Shown: positions 7,422 to 16,788 of the stretch, piece by piece
Layout of the letters: each line of letters opens with the position of its first letter
Position numbering within the stretch: the first letter of the stretch is position 1
Source of the DNA: Lachnospiraceae bacterium
Lineage (GTDB): Bacteria > Bacillota_A > Clostridia > Lachnospirales > Lachnospiraceae
Assembly: GCA_016287765.1 (NCBI GenBank)
Contig: JAEEWS010000007.1
Location: 23,268 to 87,267 of the forward strand
Direction: 5' to 3'
Length of the DNA: 64,000 nt
The notes under the pieces: generated by a model
Told to the model about the DNA's origin: nothing
The model's database searches: none
What the model saw: the letters and a program-made list of their open reading frames with translations, nothing else
Program-made: the position numbers and the translations under genes

Positions 7422-8258
7422 TTAAAGTATTATATCGTTAAGAACCGATCTGGATGCGAGCTCGATGGCAATGGCATTATCTTTTACCAATGCGATCTTC
7501 GGTTCATGCTCTTCTTTTTTTCCTTTTTTCTTGACAACGGAATCGGAAGCTCTGCCTATCTTATCCGCTATCCTGATCTGGATGGGATCCATATTAAGAG
7601 CGAATACAAAGGCGTTTTCGTTACCGTTGATGCCTGCATAGGCTTTCCCCTTGAGACTGCCCAGGATAATGATGCTCCCTTCGGAGTAGATCTCACTGCC
7701 GGCATTTATATCCCCCAGTATTACAAGGCTGCTTTTTTCGTTGAGCACCATGCCGCTTCTTAAATAACCTTTATAAAACCGGGCGATCTTTGGAATATCC
7801 TCCCGTGAGTAATAAATATAATCCTCATTTTCCGGAGGCTCCGAAACGGATGTTTCCGCATTGACCTCTTCCGAGGGAACTTCCTCGACATCTTCAAAGA
7901 TCGTATCCTCAGTTTCGGCTGCGACAGTTTCCTCAACAGGCTCAATTTCTATCTCTTCAGGTTCATTATATTTCTGAACAGCCCTTCTGAATCTCTCTTC
8001 CGTATCGGAATTAAAATCCATAATACATAAAATATCCAGAGAACAACTGTCCCGAATAATACCGATCAATTCTTCTCTTTCTTCGTCGTTCAGCGGTCTG
8101 CCCTCAAAACCAATGGCGATTTTTTCTTTACCGAACATTTTTGATGCGTGTTTAAAGTATTCGGCAGTTTCAGTCTTTATATCATCAAACGACGCATCGG
8201 AGGCAATGTTAACGGAAAGTCCGTATCTGTTGCCCTTTAATGAAATTATACCGTTCAT
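7422..8258 (-). CDS. minC: Septum site-determining protein MinC
   Basis: MinC blocks FtsZ polymerisation where MinD places it. The 278-residue protein has an N-terminal FtsZ-inhibiting domain (about 1-75). A strongly acidic linker of about 55 residues follows, rich in Glu and Val. The C-terminal beta-helical MinD-binding domain carries YKGYLRSGMVL, LVILGDINAGSEIYSEGSI and LKGKAYAGINGNENAFVFA. The C-terminal extension with a Lys/Glu cluster is slightly longer than in many homologues. It begins 12 nt after the PBP2 stop codon in transcription order. Confidence 0.93.
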   Translation of the reverse strand: MNGIISLKGNRYGLSVNIASDASFDDIKTETAEYFKHASKMFGKEKIAIGFEGRPLNDEEREELIGIIRDSCSLDILCIMDFNSDTEERFRRAVQKYNEPEEIEIEPVEETVAAETEDTIFEDVEEVPSEEVNAETSVSEPPENEDYIYYSREDIPKIARFYKGYLRSGMVLNEKSSLVILGDINAGSEIYSEGSIIILGSLKGKAYAGINGNENAFVFALNMDPIQIRIADKIGRASDSVVKKKGKKEEHEPKIALVKDNAIAIELASRSVLNDIIL

Positions 8259-8269
8259 TTAACCTCCTG

Positions 8270-11089
8270 TCAGTCTCCGATAAATTCTATTTCACCAAGA
8301 TTTGTATTATCTATTATATGATAATAGTCTTTGTAAATATCACTGACAAGAATTGCCGCATTGGTTCCGGAATATCCGTTGGTAATTACGGCAACTACAC
8401 TTGTTTCCGGATCTTTCTCAGGTGCAAAACTTATAGCGAGTGCGTGAGCTGCATTGGTTGCCGATACTTCGGCAGTACCTGTTTTCGCCGCCACGGTATA
8501 GGGAACCTTTGCAAAGGCTTTCTTCAAAGTGCTTGAAGAGGAAACCACCATTTCCATTCCGGAATGTATGGACATCCAGTCATCATCCGATAATCCGTTG
8601 ATAACTCCGGATATAACGGGAGTACTCTCATATAAGATATGGCCGTCCTTGTCGGTTATCTTTGATATAACGGTCAGATCGTAAACCTTACCTCGAGTGG
8701 CAATGGCTGTAGCATACTTTGACATCTGTGTGGCCGTAAATCTGTGTCCGTAACCTATGGACGAACGAACTGCATCCGAAGTAGAAAAAACAGGCTCCGC
8801 TTCACTTATTTCAATGCCGGAATTTTTATTAAGTCCAAACAATGTGCCGGTTTCCGTGAGCAATGAAATACCTTGGGAATCGGAGTACTCTTCACTGTTT
8901 TTCGTCGCGAGTCTGTAACCCACTTCATAAAAGAAATAGTTACAGGAATTCTTAATGGCATAGGCCAAAGTCTGTTCTCCGTGCCCGTGAATGTACCAAC
9001 AGGCAGGACTCGGATCGATCTTGGTAAATATAACTTCATCGCGAATTTTTTCCGTGGATGTAAGAACTCCGTTTAAGATACCGGAAACCGCAACAAGCGG
9101 TTTAATGGTGGAACCTGTGGGAATCCTCATCTGAGTCGCACGGTTATAAAGAGGATTGGATCCGTCTTCCAATAATTTTGAATAGTACTTCCAGTCGATC
9201 TTATTGGCCAGTTTATTGTTGTCATAACCCGGATATGTGACCATGGCTATGACAGCTCCGGTCTTACAATCCGTCTGGACCGCAGAACCGTTATAGGGCT
9301 CTATGGCAAGCATGGCGGGTGTGATCTCGAGAGCTGAGAGCTTATCCTTAAAAAAATTGAAAGGTTTTATCTTCGAATCTTTTAATTTAATATAATCCTC
9401 TTCGTTATATTCTATCACATTTTGATCAAATAATAAAAGACAAATTTCTGTTCCTGTCAAATTATATGAAAAAATCAGATCCCTGAATATCATAAGATCG
9501 ATGGCTTCATTGTCCGAAATGTCATCAAACATAGTATCCATAAGGGTTTCGTAGATCTCTCCGGTGGTATAGTAACTTCCCTCTATCCCCAAAATTTTAA
9601 GGTCTACCCACTCATTATTTATGCAATGAACAATGTAATCGGACAAACTCATCTCATTATCCGTATATTTTTTGTATTCCGGATCGTGATTTCCGGTTTT
9701 TGAGGCATATAGATACCCCTTTTCTCTCATTTCTTTAAAGAAATATTCCAGATATTTATGGGCTTCCTCCTGAAGGTCCGATAAAGGCGCGGAATTTCCG
9801 AACTGCATATATTCCCTCAACCCTTTAAGCATATCCGACTTATAGGAAGAGAACTTTTTATATATGCTTTCTTCGTTATCCGACAGATCCTCCAGTTTAA
9901 GCTTATCTATATCAAAAACATGATTTTCGAACAAAGCATAATAGCATTCGTAAACAGGGATATTTATGTCATCGGAACTGATGCCTTTTGTACCGTAATC
10001 CATCGAGTTTACAAGGTTAGCCGCCAGGACCGATGCTATGTTTTCTTCCAGCAGTCCGTAATAGTCCTTTTGAAGCTCCGCATCCAGGGACAGATATATG
10101 TTATTTCCCGAAACAGGCTTGGAAATGATTTCTGTTTCTATTATCCTTCCGGATCTGTTCAATGTAACCTTTTCCACTCCCTTGGTTCCGGAAAGTTCCT
10201 TCTCGTAGGAGGCTTCTATGCCTGTTTTACCCACATAATCCGTAGATGTATAGTCAGCATTTTCGGATTCAAGGTTAAGCGCCTCCAGTTCATCTTCGGT
10301 GATAAGACCGGTATAACCTATGATATGGGCAAAATATTCACTGTAGTAATAGACTCTTTTGGTCTGCTGCTCCACGGAAACTCCCGGAAGTTCTCCCGAA
10401 GCTTCCAGAAGCGCGGCTATGGTAACATCGTCTATGTTGGTGGCAACTGTGTATCTGGCTGAATTATCCGGATTTGTAAAATATGCATATCTTACCGCGG
10501 CCACGTCCAGCTTTTGGTCAAGGGTCAGATCATCGGAGATCTGAAACATGGCAGAGGTTTTATCGCCGTGACAAAGAAAGTCGAAAACCTCCTCCGCGGT
10601 GGCATTTCTCTGCTTTTCGGAAAGATTGTTGACAGAACGTAGTCCGTAAGCATTTTTCTTGAATCTGAGTTCGGAATTACCACTGACCGTAAAATATAGA
10701 TCACCACGTTCATCCGCAGCTATACCGAATTCAAATTCAGGCTCGATGTCATGTTCTCTTAATATTGTACAGAGCTTTAAGATCATCTCATTTTTTTCTT
10801 TATTTCCGCTTAAAGATGCGGACTGCTCAAGAAAAACGGAATAAGAAAGTTCGTTTCCGGCCAGGAGTTTACCGTTACGATCATAGATCATGCCTCTGGT
10901 GGCAGGTATATACCTTAATTTGACCGTATAATACTCTTCATTTCTTTTTACGGTCTTTCCTCCCACTATCTGAAGATCGTACAATCTGAAGATAAGGACA
11001 CCCGCAAGGAACGCAAAAGACAGAGCCACGTAAAACAGCCTGGATGTTAATACAGCTTTTATTCTGTTTAAGAAGTTATCATCATTCAT
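8270..11089 (-). CDS. mrdA: Penicillin-binding protein 2 (class B transpeptidase) with large insertion
   Basis: PBP2 cross-links lateral-wall peptidoglycan with RodA. The 939-residue protein has one N-terminal membrane segment (about 16-36), the dimerisation/pedestal domain, and a transpeptidase domain with STIK (about 660), SCN (about 713) and KTGTAE (about 870). Between about residue 365 and 590, before the catalytic domain, lies an extra Asp/Glu/Lys-rich region of roughly 200 residues, so the protein is much longer than the usual 600-700. The insertion keeps the reading frame and ordinary codon usage, so it is a real domain. The start overlaps mreD by 8 nt, and minC follows. Confidence 0.93.
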   Translation of the reverse strand: MNDDNFLNRIKAVLTSRLFYVALSFAFLAGVLIFRLYDLQIVGGKTVKRNEEYYTVKLRYIPATRGMIYDRNGKLLAGNELSYSVFLEQSASLSGNKEKNEMILKLCTILREHDIEPEFEFGIAADERGDLYFTVSGNSELRFKKNAYGLRSVNNLSEKQRNATAEEVFDFLCHGDKTSAMFQISDDLTLDQKLDVAAVRYAYFTNPDNSARYTVATNIDDVTIAALLEASGELPGVSVEQQTKRVYYYSEYFAHIIGYTGLITEDELEALNLESENADYTSTDYVGKTGIEASYEKELSGTKGVEKVTLNRSGRIIETEIISKPVSGNNIYLSLDAELQKDYYGLLEENIASVLAANLVNSMDYGTKGISSDDINIPVYECYYALFENHVFDIDKLKLEDLSDNEESIYKKFSSYKSDMLKGLREYMQFGNSAPLSDLQEEAHKYLEYFFKEMREKGYLYASKTGNHDPEYKKYTDNEMSLSDYIVHCINNEWVDLKILGIEGSYYTTGEIYETLMDTMFDDISDNEAIDLMIFRDLIFSYNLTGTEICLLLFDQNVIEYNEEDYIKLKDSKIKPFNFFKDKLSALEITPAMLAIEPYNGSAVQTDCKTGAVIAMVTYPGYDNNKLANKIDWKYYSKLLEDGSNPLYNRATQMRIPTGSTIKPLVAVSGILNGVLTSTEKIRDEVIFTKIDPSPACWYIHGHGEQTLAYAIKNSCNYFFYEVGYRLATKNSEEYSDSQGISLLTETGTLFGLNKNSGIEISEAEPVFSTSDAVRSSIGYGHRFTATQMSKYATAIATRGKVYDLTVISKITDKDGHILYESTPVISGVINGLSDDDWMSIHSGMEMVVSSSSTLKKAFAKVPYTVAAKTGTAEVSATNAAHALAISFAPEKDPETSVVAVITNGYSGTNAAILVSDIYKDYYHIIDNTNLGEIEFIGD

Positions 11090-11591
11090 TTGAGAAGCCT
11101 TCCGGACTCATGAGCTTTTTCTGTATAAACATGAACAGTGGATAAAGTACAACAGCAACAACCAAGGTATAAAAGGCTCTGGGAAGGATCATGTTTAACA
11201 TGTAAGATCCCAGGGAAGTCTTTCCAAGGAGAAAGAAGCCGAAAATATAATAGGCCAGGGAATAGAACAATTCTCCGGAAAAAATGGCAACAGCAGGCAC
11301 TATAAGGCTTTGAGGATCAAATATCCTGTTAAATCTGCCTGCGATATAAGCGATGAACATATAGATCAGGGAACAGGTTCCGACAGTCTCGGAAAACATG
11401 AGATCCAAAAGCAGGCCGGAAAAGAAGCCTGCGGCTATGGCCTGATTCTGACCTTTGGTAAGGGATATGACAATGATAAGGATCAAAAAGCAATCCGGAA
11501 CCACTCCGAACACGCGAAAATTTGCAAACACCGATGTTTGCAACAAATAACACAATATGATCTCGATCAGATAAACTAAATAACGGATCAT
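11082..11591 (-). CDS. mreD: Rod shape-determining membrane protein MreD
   Basis: The 169-residue protein has about five to six hydrophobic segments, with few polar loops, and fits the MreD family (YLLQTSVFANFRVFG near the N-terminus, AAGFFSGLLLDLMFSE in the middle). MreD links MreC and the Rod machinery in the membrane. It follows mreC by 5 nt and overlaps PBP2. Sequence conservation in this family is low, so the call leans on its position. Confidence 0.9.
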   Translation of the reverse strand: MIRYLVYLIEIILCYLLQTSVFANFRVFGVVPDCFLILIIVISLTKGQNQAIAAGFFSGLLLDLMFSETVGTCSLIYMFIAYIAGRFNRIFDPQSLIVPAVAIFSGELFYSLAYYIFGFFLLGKTSLGSYMLNMILPRAFYTLVVAVVLYPLFMFIQKKLMSPEGFSNE

Positions 11592-11596
11592 GGCAT

Positions 11597-12511
11597 TTAC
11601 CTTAAAGCTTCCGCTTCTTTTTCCTTAAGTACAGTGATCACCAGAACATTGTCCAGCTTTTGAAAGTCCACGGCAGGAACCAGTAAAGCTTCCTTTGTCA
11701 TATTACTTGAATCGATCTCAAGATTTTTTATGTAACCTATAAGAAGACCGGAGAGATACTTATCACTGATACGTGAAGTAAGGACTTCTTCGTTTTCCAT
11801 TGCATTACATTCCTTGGGAAGCATATTGATCTCAATGGTACCGTTGCTTCTTAGCATGGCCATGTTGCCGTTTACTATGCAATTGTCACCGGATGATGCG
11901 ATCATGGCGGAAACATTGGAATTATCGTCGATTATGGACTTGACCACAGAGGTCTTTTTTCTGACATCGGTAACTATGCCCACCAGACCGTTTCCGGCTA
12001 TTACGTTCATATTAACGCAGATGCCGTCATCGGAGCCCTTATCTATGGTGAATATATCATACCAGCCGTTACTTTCCCGGGCAATGATCCTTGCGGCAGT
12101 CTTTGGAAGATCCGGGTATTCCGTATCCAGATCGTACAGACGTCTCAGGGAATCCAGCTCATATTGATCGTTATCTGTAAGACGGGCTTTAGACGAAAGC
12201 TCTTCCACTTTCTTTTTTAATTCCTCGTTTTCAAGTTTTAGTTCTTCCATGGTCTCCCGTTTTTTGAACCTGCCGGATATGGCACTTCCCACATGGTTTA
12301 TGCCGGACTGCATGGGGCTTAAAACAATATCCGCCAGATTTTTAACCGGTTTTATCGTATCCGGGAACCTGTAGGATACAAACATTATTACAAGGCAAAT
12401 AAAGCTTAATACGAAAAGTATATGCTTGGGGAGAAGAACTATTCTTTTTTCTTCCTTTTCACGTCTGCGTATTCTTGCGGACTTTTTTCTTTTGTGGATC
12501 TCAAGTTTCAT
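11597..12511 (-). CDS. mreC: Rod shape-determining protein MreC
   Basis: MreC is a bitopic scaffold that activates PBP2. The 304-residue protein has a basic cytoplasmic start (MKLEIHKRKKSARIRRR), a membrane segment at about 28-45, a coiled coil (about 85-125, ELKLENEELKKKVEEL) and a C-terminal beta domain (about 135-290) with VIAGNGLVGIV. The mreB gene that usually precedes mreC is not here; a PLP-lyase gene is instead. Confidence 0.93.
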   Translation of the reverse strand: MKLEIHKRKKSARIRRREKEEKRIVLLPKHILFVLSFICLVIMFVSYRFPDTIKPVKNLADIVLSPMQSGINHVGSAISGRFKKRETMEELKLENEELKKKVEELSSKARLTDNDQYELDSLRRLYDLDTEYPDLPKTAARIIARESNGWYDIFTIDKGSDDGICVNMNVIAGNGLVGIVTDVRKKTSVVKSIIDDNSNVSAMIASSGDNCIVNGNMAMLRSNGTIEINMLPKECNAMENEEVLTSRISDKYLSGLLIGYIKNLEIDSSNMTKEALLVPAVDFQKLDNVLVITVLKEKEAEALR

Positions 12512-12544
12512 ATTTAAGCCTTATCCTAAAAGTTATAAGAGAAA

Positions 12545-13825
12545 TTATTTGATCTTTATAAGTCCCGCGTTAACCATTTCCTGAAATGACATCATGATAC
12601 CGAATTTTGCATGATACCAGGTGAGACCGCCCTGAAAATATACGGCATAGGGCGGATAAAGAGGTCCGTCGGCCGAAAGCTCGATGGATGAGCCCTGAAT
12701 AAAGGCACCTGCCGCCATTATAACATCCGAATGATAACCGGGCATGGGCCAGGGTTCGGGAGTTACATAACTGTCAACGGGAGCTGCCTCCTGGATACCC
12801 TTGCAAAATGCGTTCATTCCTTCGGGTGATCCCAGCTTTACAGCCTGGATTATGTCAAATCTTTCCTCAGTGGCATTGGGAACGCATTCAAAGCCGAATC
12901 TTTCATATAGATTCGCGGCAAATATAGCTCCTTTTAAAGCTCCGGCAGTAACAACGGGAGCAAGGAACAACCCCTGGAAGAAAGAACGGTTGAGGCCCAG
13001 AGTAGCACCCACTTCTTTTCCCAGACCGGGAGCAGTGAGCCTAAAGGCACAGTTTTCGATAAGATCCGATCTTCCCACGATATAACCGCCTATGGGAGCC
13101 AGTCCGCCACCGGGATTCTTAATAAGTGAACCTACGCAAAGATCCGCACCCAGATCTGTGGGTTCGATGGTCTCCACGAATTCCCCGTAACAATTGTCCA
13201 CCATGCAGATGACTTCCGGCTTAACGGACTTTATATAGCTTACAAGTTCACCTATTCTTTCCACGGAAAGGGTCTTTCTGGGCTCATAGCCCTTGGAGCG
13301 CTGAATGGTGACCAGTTTTGTCTTTTCATTTATCGCATTTTTAATACCTTCAAAGTCAAACTCTCCGTTTGGAAGAAGATCCACCTGGGAGTAAGTCACA
13401 CCGTATTCGGCAAGACTGCCCTTTTGAGGCCTGATACCAATAACGCCTTCCAGCGTGTCATAGGGCTTTCCCACCGGAGAAAGGATCTCGTCCCCCGGCC
13501 TTACATTGGCTGAAAGAGCTATGGTAAGAGCGTGGGTACCGCAGGTGATTGTGGGACGAACAAGAGCATCCTCTGCATGGAATATATCTGCATATACTTT
13601 CTCGAGAGTTTCTCTGCCCGCATCATCATATCCGTATCCGGTGGAAGCTTCAAAATGCTCTGCGGCAAGTTTATTCTTCCGCATTGCATTTATTACCTTT
13701 AATTGGTTGATCTCTGCGATCTCATCGATCTTATCAAATCTTTCTTTAAGTCCCGAAAGCACTTCATCGGAAAGTCTTACAACCTCCTTTGAAATGCCTG
13801 ATTCTTCGTAAATCTTTTCCTTCAT
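12545..13825 (-). CDS. PLP-dependent methionine gamma-lyase-like protein (aluminium-resistance family)
   Basis: The family is fold-type I PLP enzymes annotated as methionine gamma-lyase or aluminium-resistance protein; the true substrate is not settled. Visible features are the glycine-rich cofactor region (TCGTHALTIAL, about 97-107), the aspartate strand (VICMVDNCYGEF, about 210) and the probable Schiff-base lysine in GSLIKNPGGG (about 235). I choose the start at 13825 (MKEKIYEE), with GGAG five bases upstream, over a start 15 nt earlier. That gives 426 residues. It lies between miaA and mreC with short gaps and is likely co-transcribed. Confidence 0.85.
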   Translation of the reverse strand: MKEKIYEESGISKEVVRLSDEVLSGLKERFDKIDEIAEINQLKVINAMRKNKLAAEHFEASTGYGYDDAGRETLEKVYADIFHAEDALVRPTITCGTHALTIALSANVRPGDEILSPVGKPYDTLEGVIGIRPQKGSLAEYGVTYSQVDLLPNGEFDFEGIKNAINEKTKLVTIQRSKGYEPRKTLSVERIGELVSYIKSVKPEVICMVDNCYGEFVETIEPTDLGADLCVGSLIKNPGGGLAPIGGYIVGRSDLIENCAFRLTAPGLGKEVGATLGLNRSFFQGLFLAPVVTAGALKGAIFAANLYERFGFECVPNATEERFDIIQAVKLGSPEGMNAFCKGIQEAAPVDSYVTPEPWPMPGYHSDVIMAAGAFIQGSSIELSADGPLYPPYAVYFQGGLTWYHAKFGIMMSFQEMVNAGLIKIK

Positions 13826-13840
13826 CTTAGCTCCATTCAT

Positions 13841-14761
13841 TTATATCATGTTTATCATATTACTTAAAATTTCTTCATCCGACATCCGGCTCTTGTCAAA
13901 CCAGATAACATCCGGTTCTCTCTTAAGCCAGGTTATCTGCCTTTTCGCAAAATGTCGGGTATCTCTTTTTAAAATATATATTGCTTCCTCCAGGCTGATC
14001 TCGCCTTCGATAAAAGCAGCGATCTCTTTGTACCCCAAGCCCTGCATGGAAACATTGGTCCTTGGCACTCCGTTTTTCAGAAGTGTCCTGACCTCCTCTA
14101 CCAGTCCCATATCCAGCATCAGATCCACCCGCTTTTCAATATTATCATATATACGGCTTCTTTCATTGGTAAGGGCAAAATAATGGTATTCATAGGGGGA
14201 TTTTTTAGCCCGTTGTTCTTTGTTGTGTTCAGAGATCTTCCCCTTGCTCTTTTCATAGAATTCCAGAGCACGGATAACTCTCTTCACATTATTGGGATGG
14301 ATGCTTTCCGCAGCCTCGGGGTCTATTGCTTTAAGTCTTTCATGAAGCACTTCCCCGCCCTTTATCCTTGCCTCTTCTTCCAGTTCATGCCTGAAGGTCA
14401 TGTCATTGTCATTGTCGGTAAAATCTATGTCATACAAAACAGACTGGATGTAAAAGCCTGTACCGCCCACAAGGATAGGGATCCTGTCATTTTCATGAAG
14501 GCGTGAAATGATCTCCTTTACCCTTTTGGCAAATTCAACAACGTTAAAATCTTCCCTGGGGTCCAGTATGTCTATCATATGGTGAGGAATGCCCTGCATT
14601 TCATCAGCTGTGACCTTGGCTGTTCCTATGTCCATGCCTTTGTAGACCTGCATGGAATCAGCGGATATGATCTCGCCCGATATTCTTTTTGCAAGTTCGA
14701 TTGATATTTTGGTCTTTCCTACAGCTGTAGGCCCGCCAATTATAACTAATTTGTTATTCAT
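13841..14761 (-). CDS. miaA: tRNA dimethylallyltransferase MiaA
   Basis: MiaA adds a dimethylallyl group to A37 of tRNAs that read codons starting with U. The 306-residue protein has the P-loop GGPTAVGKT, then SADSMQVY, the GTGFYIQSVLYD region (about 100-111) and the C-terminal RDTRHFAKRQITW segment. The ATG at 14761 shares one base with the mutL stop (TGATG). A TTG one codon earlier is less likely. The order mutS-mutL-miaA is common in Clostridia. Confidence 0.95.
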   Translation of the reverse strand: MNNKLVIIGGPTAVGKTKISIELAKRISGEIISADSMQVYKGMDIGTAKVTADEMQGIPHHMIDILDPREDFNVVEFAKRVKEIISRLHENDRIPILVGGTGFYIQSVLYDIDFTDNDNDMTFRHELEEEARIKGGEVLHERLKAIDPEAAESIHPNNVKRVIRALEFYEKSKGKISEHNKEQRAKKSPYEYHYFALTNERSRIYDNIEKRVDLMLDMGLVEEVRTLLKNGVPRTNVSMQGLGYKEIAAFIEGEISLEEAIYILKRDTRHFAKRQITWLKREPDVIWFDKSRMSDEEILSNMINMI

Positions 14762-16788
14762 CAAAGCACTCTCTTGAATTTTTTATCCATATCCGCCTTG
14801 GTCATGGATATGGTTGTAGGTCTTCCGTGTGGGCAATGATAGGGATCATCCAGCTCAAACATATCTTTTATCAACGTCTCGGCTTCTTCAAAGGTTATAT
14901 AATTATTGCCCTTGATGGCGGCCTTACAGGATATGGTGGCCACTCTGTCCAGCATGGTCTCGGGACTCCCGGCATCTCTTCCGTTCAAAAGATCATCCAG
15001 TATCTCCTTAAACAGTTCTTCGTGATCTATATCCACCAGTTCTGCGGGAACACCAGTGACTTTAAATTCGCGGGGACCGAATTCTTCAAGTTCAAACCCC
15101 AGTTTCTCAAAGACTTTCATGTTCTTAACGAGGCATTCGGACTCTCTCATGGAAAGAGAGATTATTGCGGGAGGAAGCAGAGTCTGGGAAAGGAACTGCT
15201 CCTTAGCCCTTATCTTTCTCATGGTCTTTTCAAAAAGCACCTTCTCATGGGCCGCATGCTGATCGATCATAAACACGGTGTCACCCATTTCTACTATCCA
15301 ATAGGTCTTAAACACCTGTCCCACCAGACGGATCTCATTCTTTTTGTCCTTATAAAGATCCAGGGGAAGCTCGGTCTGTTGAACATCCGTGATACTGTTG
15401 CTTTTATCTATAAATTCCCTTATATACTCCTCTTGAGTCAAAGGTTTGTTGATAACCTCTTTTAAAGGCTCATCGGGCTCTTTTGCGGGTTCCTTTATAA
15501 CCTCATCTTCAGGTCTTGGCGCAGCCGTATTTACGGGAAGTTTTTCTTCCGGTTTTACCGGACTGTTAATAAAAGGCTCAAGATGATTTGAGTATTCGTT
15601 TACTATCTCCGGCTTTTTGATCTCCGGCTTATCTTTTTGAACAGCATTCTCGGACAGGCTTGCGGAAACAGGTACCATTTCCTTGGGGATCTTTGTCTCA
15701 AAGGGCTCGGGAATGTGGACCGAGTTCAAAGCCTCTTTCTTTGCTTCTTTTTCTGCTTCAACATCCTTTTCGTCTTTTAGGATGTTACTGACTATCATGT
15801 TCTTACCCGTAAGTGCATCTCTGACAGCCTTATAAACCATTTTATAGATGATATCGTTATCCGAGAAACGTATTTCAAGTTTTGAAGGATGTACATTTAC
15901 ATCCACAAAATCGGAAGGAGTTTCAAGGTAAATAGCGGCAACAGGGTAACTGTGTCCCATCATATAGCCTTTGTAGGCATCTTCAAGAGCATTTGCAACC
16001 ACCTTGGATTTAATGAATCTTCCGTTTATGAAAAAGGCCTCAAGTTCTCTGTTTCCTCTTGAAATGTATGGCTTTGCAACCACTCCCTTTACCTTTATTT
16101 CCGGGTCATCGTTGGTTTCGGATATGCTTATCAGAGACTTTGCGATATCAAGACCGTAAAGTTCAAGAAAATCGTCCTGAAGTTTGCCTTTACCGGTGGT
16201 ATGAAGGATGATCCTTCCGTTTCCGATCAGCTTAAATGAGATATCCGTATGGCTTAAAGCCAGTTTTTCAACTGTCTCGCATATATATCCCGCTTCCGTT
16301 GAAGCGGATTTTAGGAACTTTCTTCTGACAGGTGTATTAAAGAATATGTCTCTGATCAGCATTGTGGTTCCATCGGGACAGCCCACGTCTTCAAAAGCCT
16401 TTTCCTCTCCGCCTTCTATAACATATCTTGTTCCCGTAAAGGCATCAGCTGTCTTGGTAAGTACTTCCACTTTGGCTATGCTGGCTATGCTTGAAAGAGC
16501 CTCACCTCTGAATCCCAGGCTTGTAAGCGTCATTAGATCCGAAGCATTTTTGATCTTGCTGGTGGCATGTCTTAAAAATGCTGTCTTTACTTCCGATGCA
16601 TTTATCCCTGAACCGTTATCCGTGATCCTGATAAGAGAAAGACCGCCTTCTTTTATTTCGATGGTCACAGCCGTAGCTCCCGCATCCAGAGCATTTTCCG
16701 TAAGTTCCTTTACTACCGAAGCAGGTCTTTCTATAACCTCGCCTGCGGCTATCTGATCGATGGTGTTTTTGTCAAGAACTGTAATCAT
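14761..16788 (-). CDS. mutL: DNA mismatch repair endonuclease MutL
   Basis: MutL is activated by MutS and nicks the new strand. The 675-residue protein has the GHKL ATPase domain (about 1-330; IAAGEVI, DNGSGI, GFRGEALSSI), a charged linker of about 120 residues, and a C-terminal endonuclease domain with DQHAAHEKVLFE, SCKAAIKG and CPHGRP. These metal-binding motifs show the nicking type, as expected without MutH. I prefer the ATG at 16788, which forms an ATGA overlap with the mutS stop, to the ATG two codons upstream. Confidence 0.95.
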   Translation of the reverse strand: MITVLDKNTIDQIAAGEVIERPASVVKELTENALDAGATAVTIEIKEGGLSLIRITDNGSGINASEVKTAFLRHATSKIKNASDLMTLTSLGFRGEALSSIASIAKVEVLTKTADAFTGTRYVIEGGEEKAFEDVGCPDGTTMLIRDIFFNTPVRRKFLKSASTEAGYICETVEKLALSHTDISFKLIGNGRIILHTTGKGKLQDDFLELYGLDIAKSLISISETNDDPEIKVKGVVAKPYISRGNRELEAFFINGRFIKSKVVANALEDAYKGYMMGHSYPVAAIYLETPSDFVDVNVHPSKLEIRFSDNDIIYKMVYKAVRDALTGKNMIVSNILKDEKDVEAEKEAKKEALNSVHIPEPFETKIPKEMVPVSASLSENAVQKDKPEIKKPEIVNEYSNHLEPFINSPVKPEEKLPVNTAAPRPEDEVIKEPAKEPDEPLKEVINKPLTQEEYIREFIDKSNSITDVQQTELPLDLYKDKKNEIRLVGQVFKTYWIVEMGDTVFMIDQHAAHEKVLFEKTMRKIRAKEQFLSQTLLPPAIISLSMRESECLVKNMKVFEKLGFELEEFGPREFKVTGVPAELVDIDHEELFKEILDDLLNGRDAGSPETMLDRVATISCKAAIKGNNYITFEEAETLIKDMFELDDPYHCPHGRPTTISMTKADMDKKFKRVL

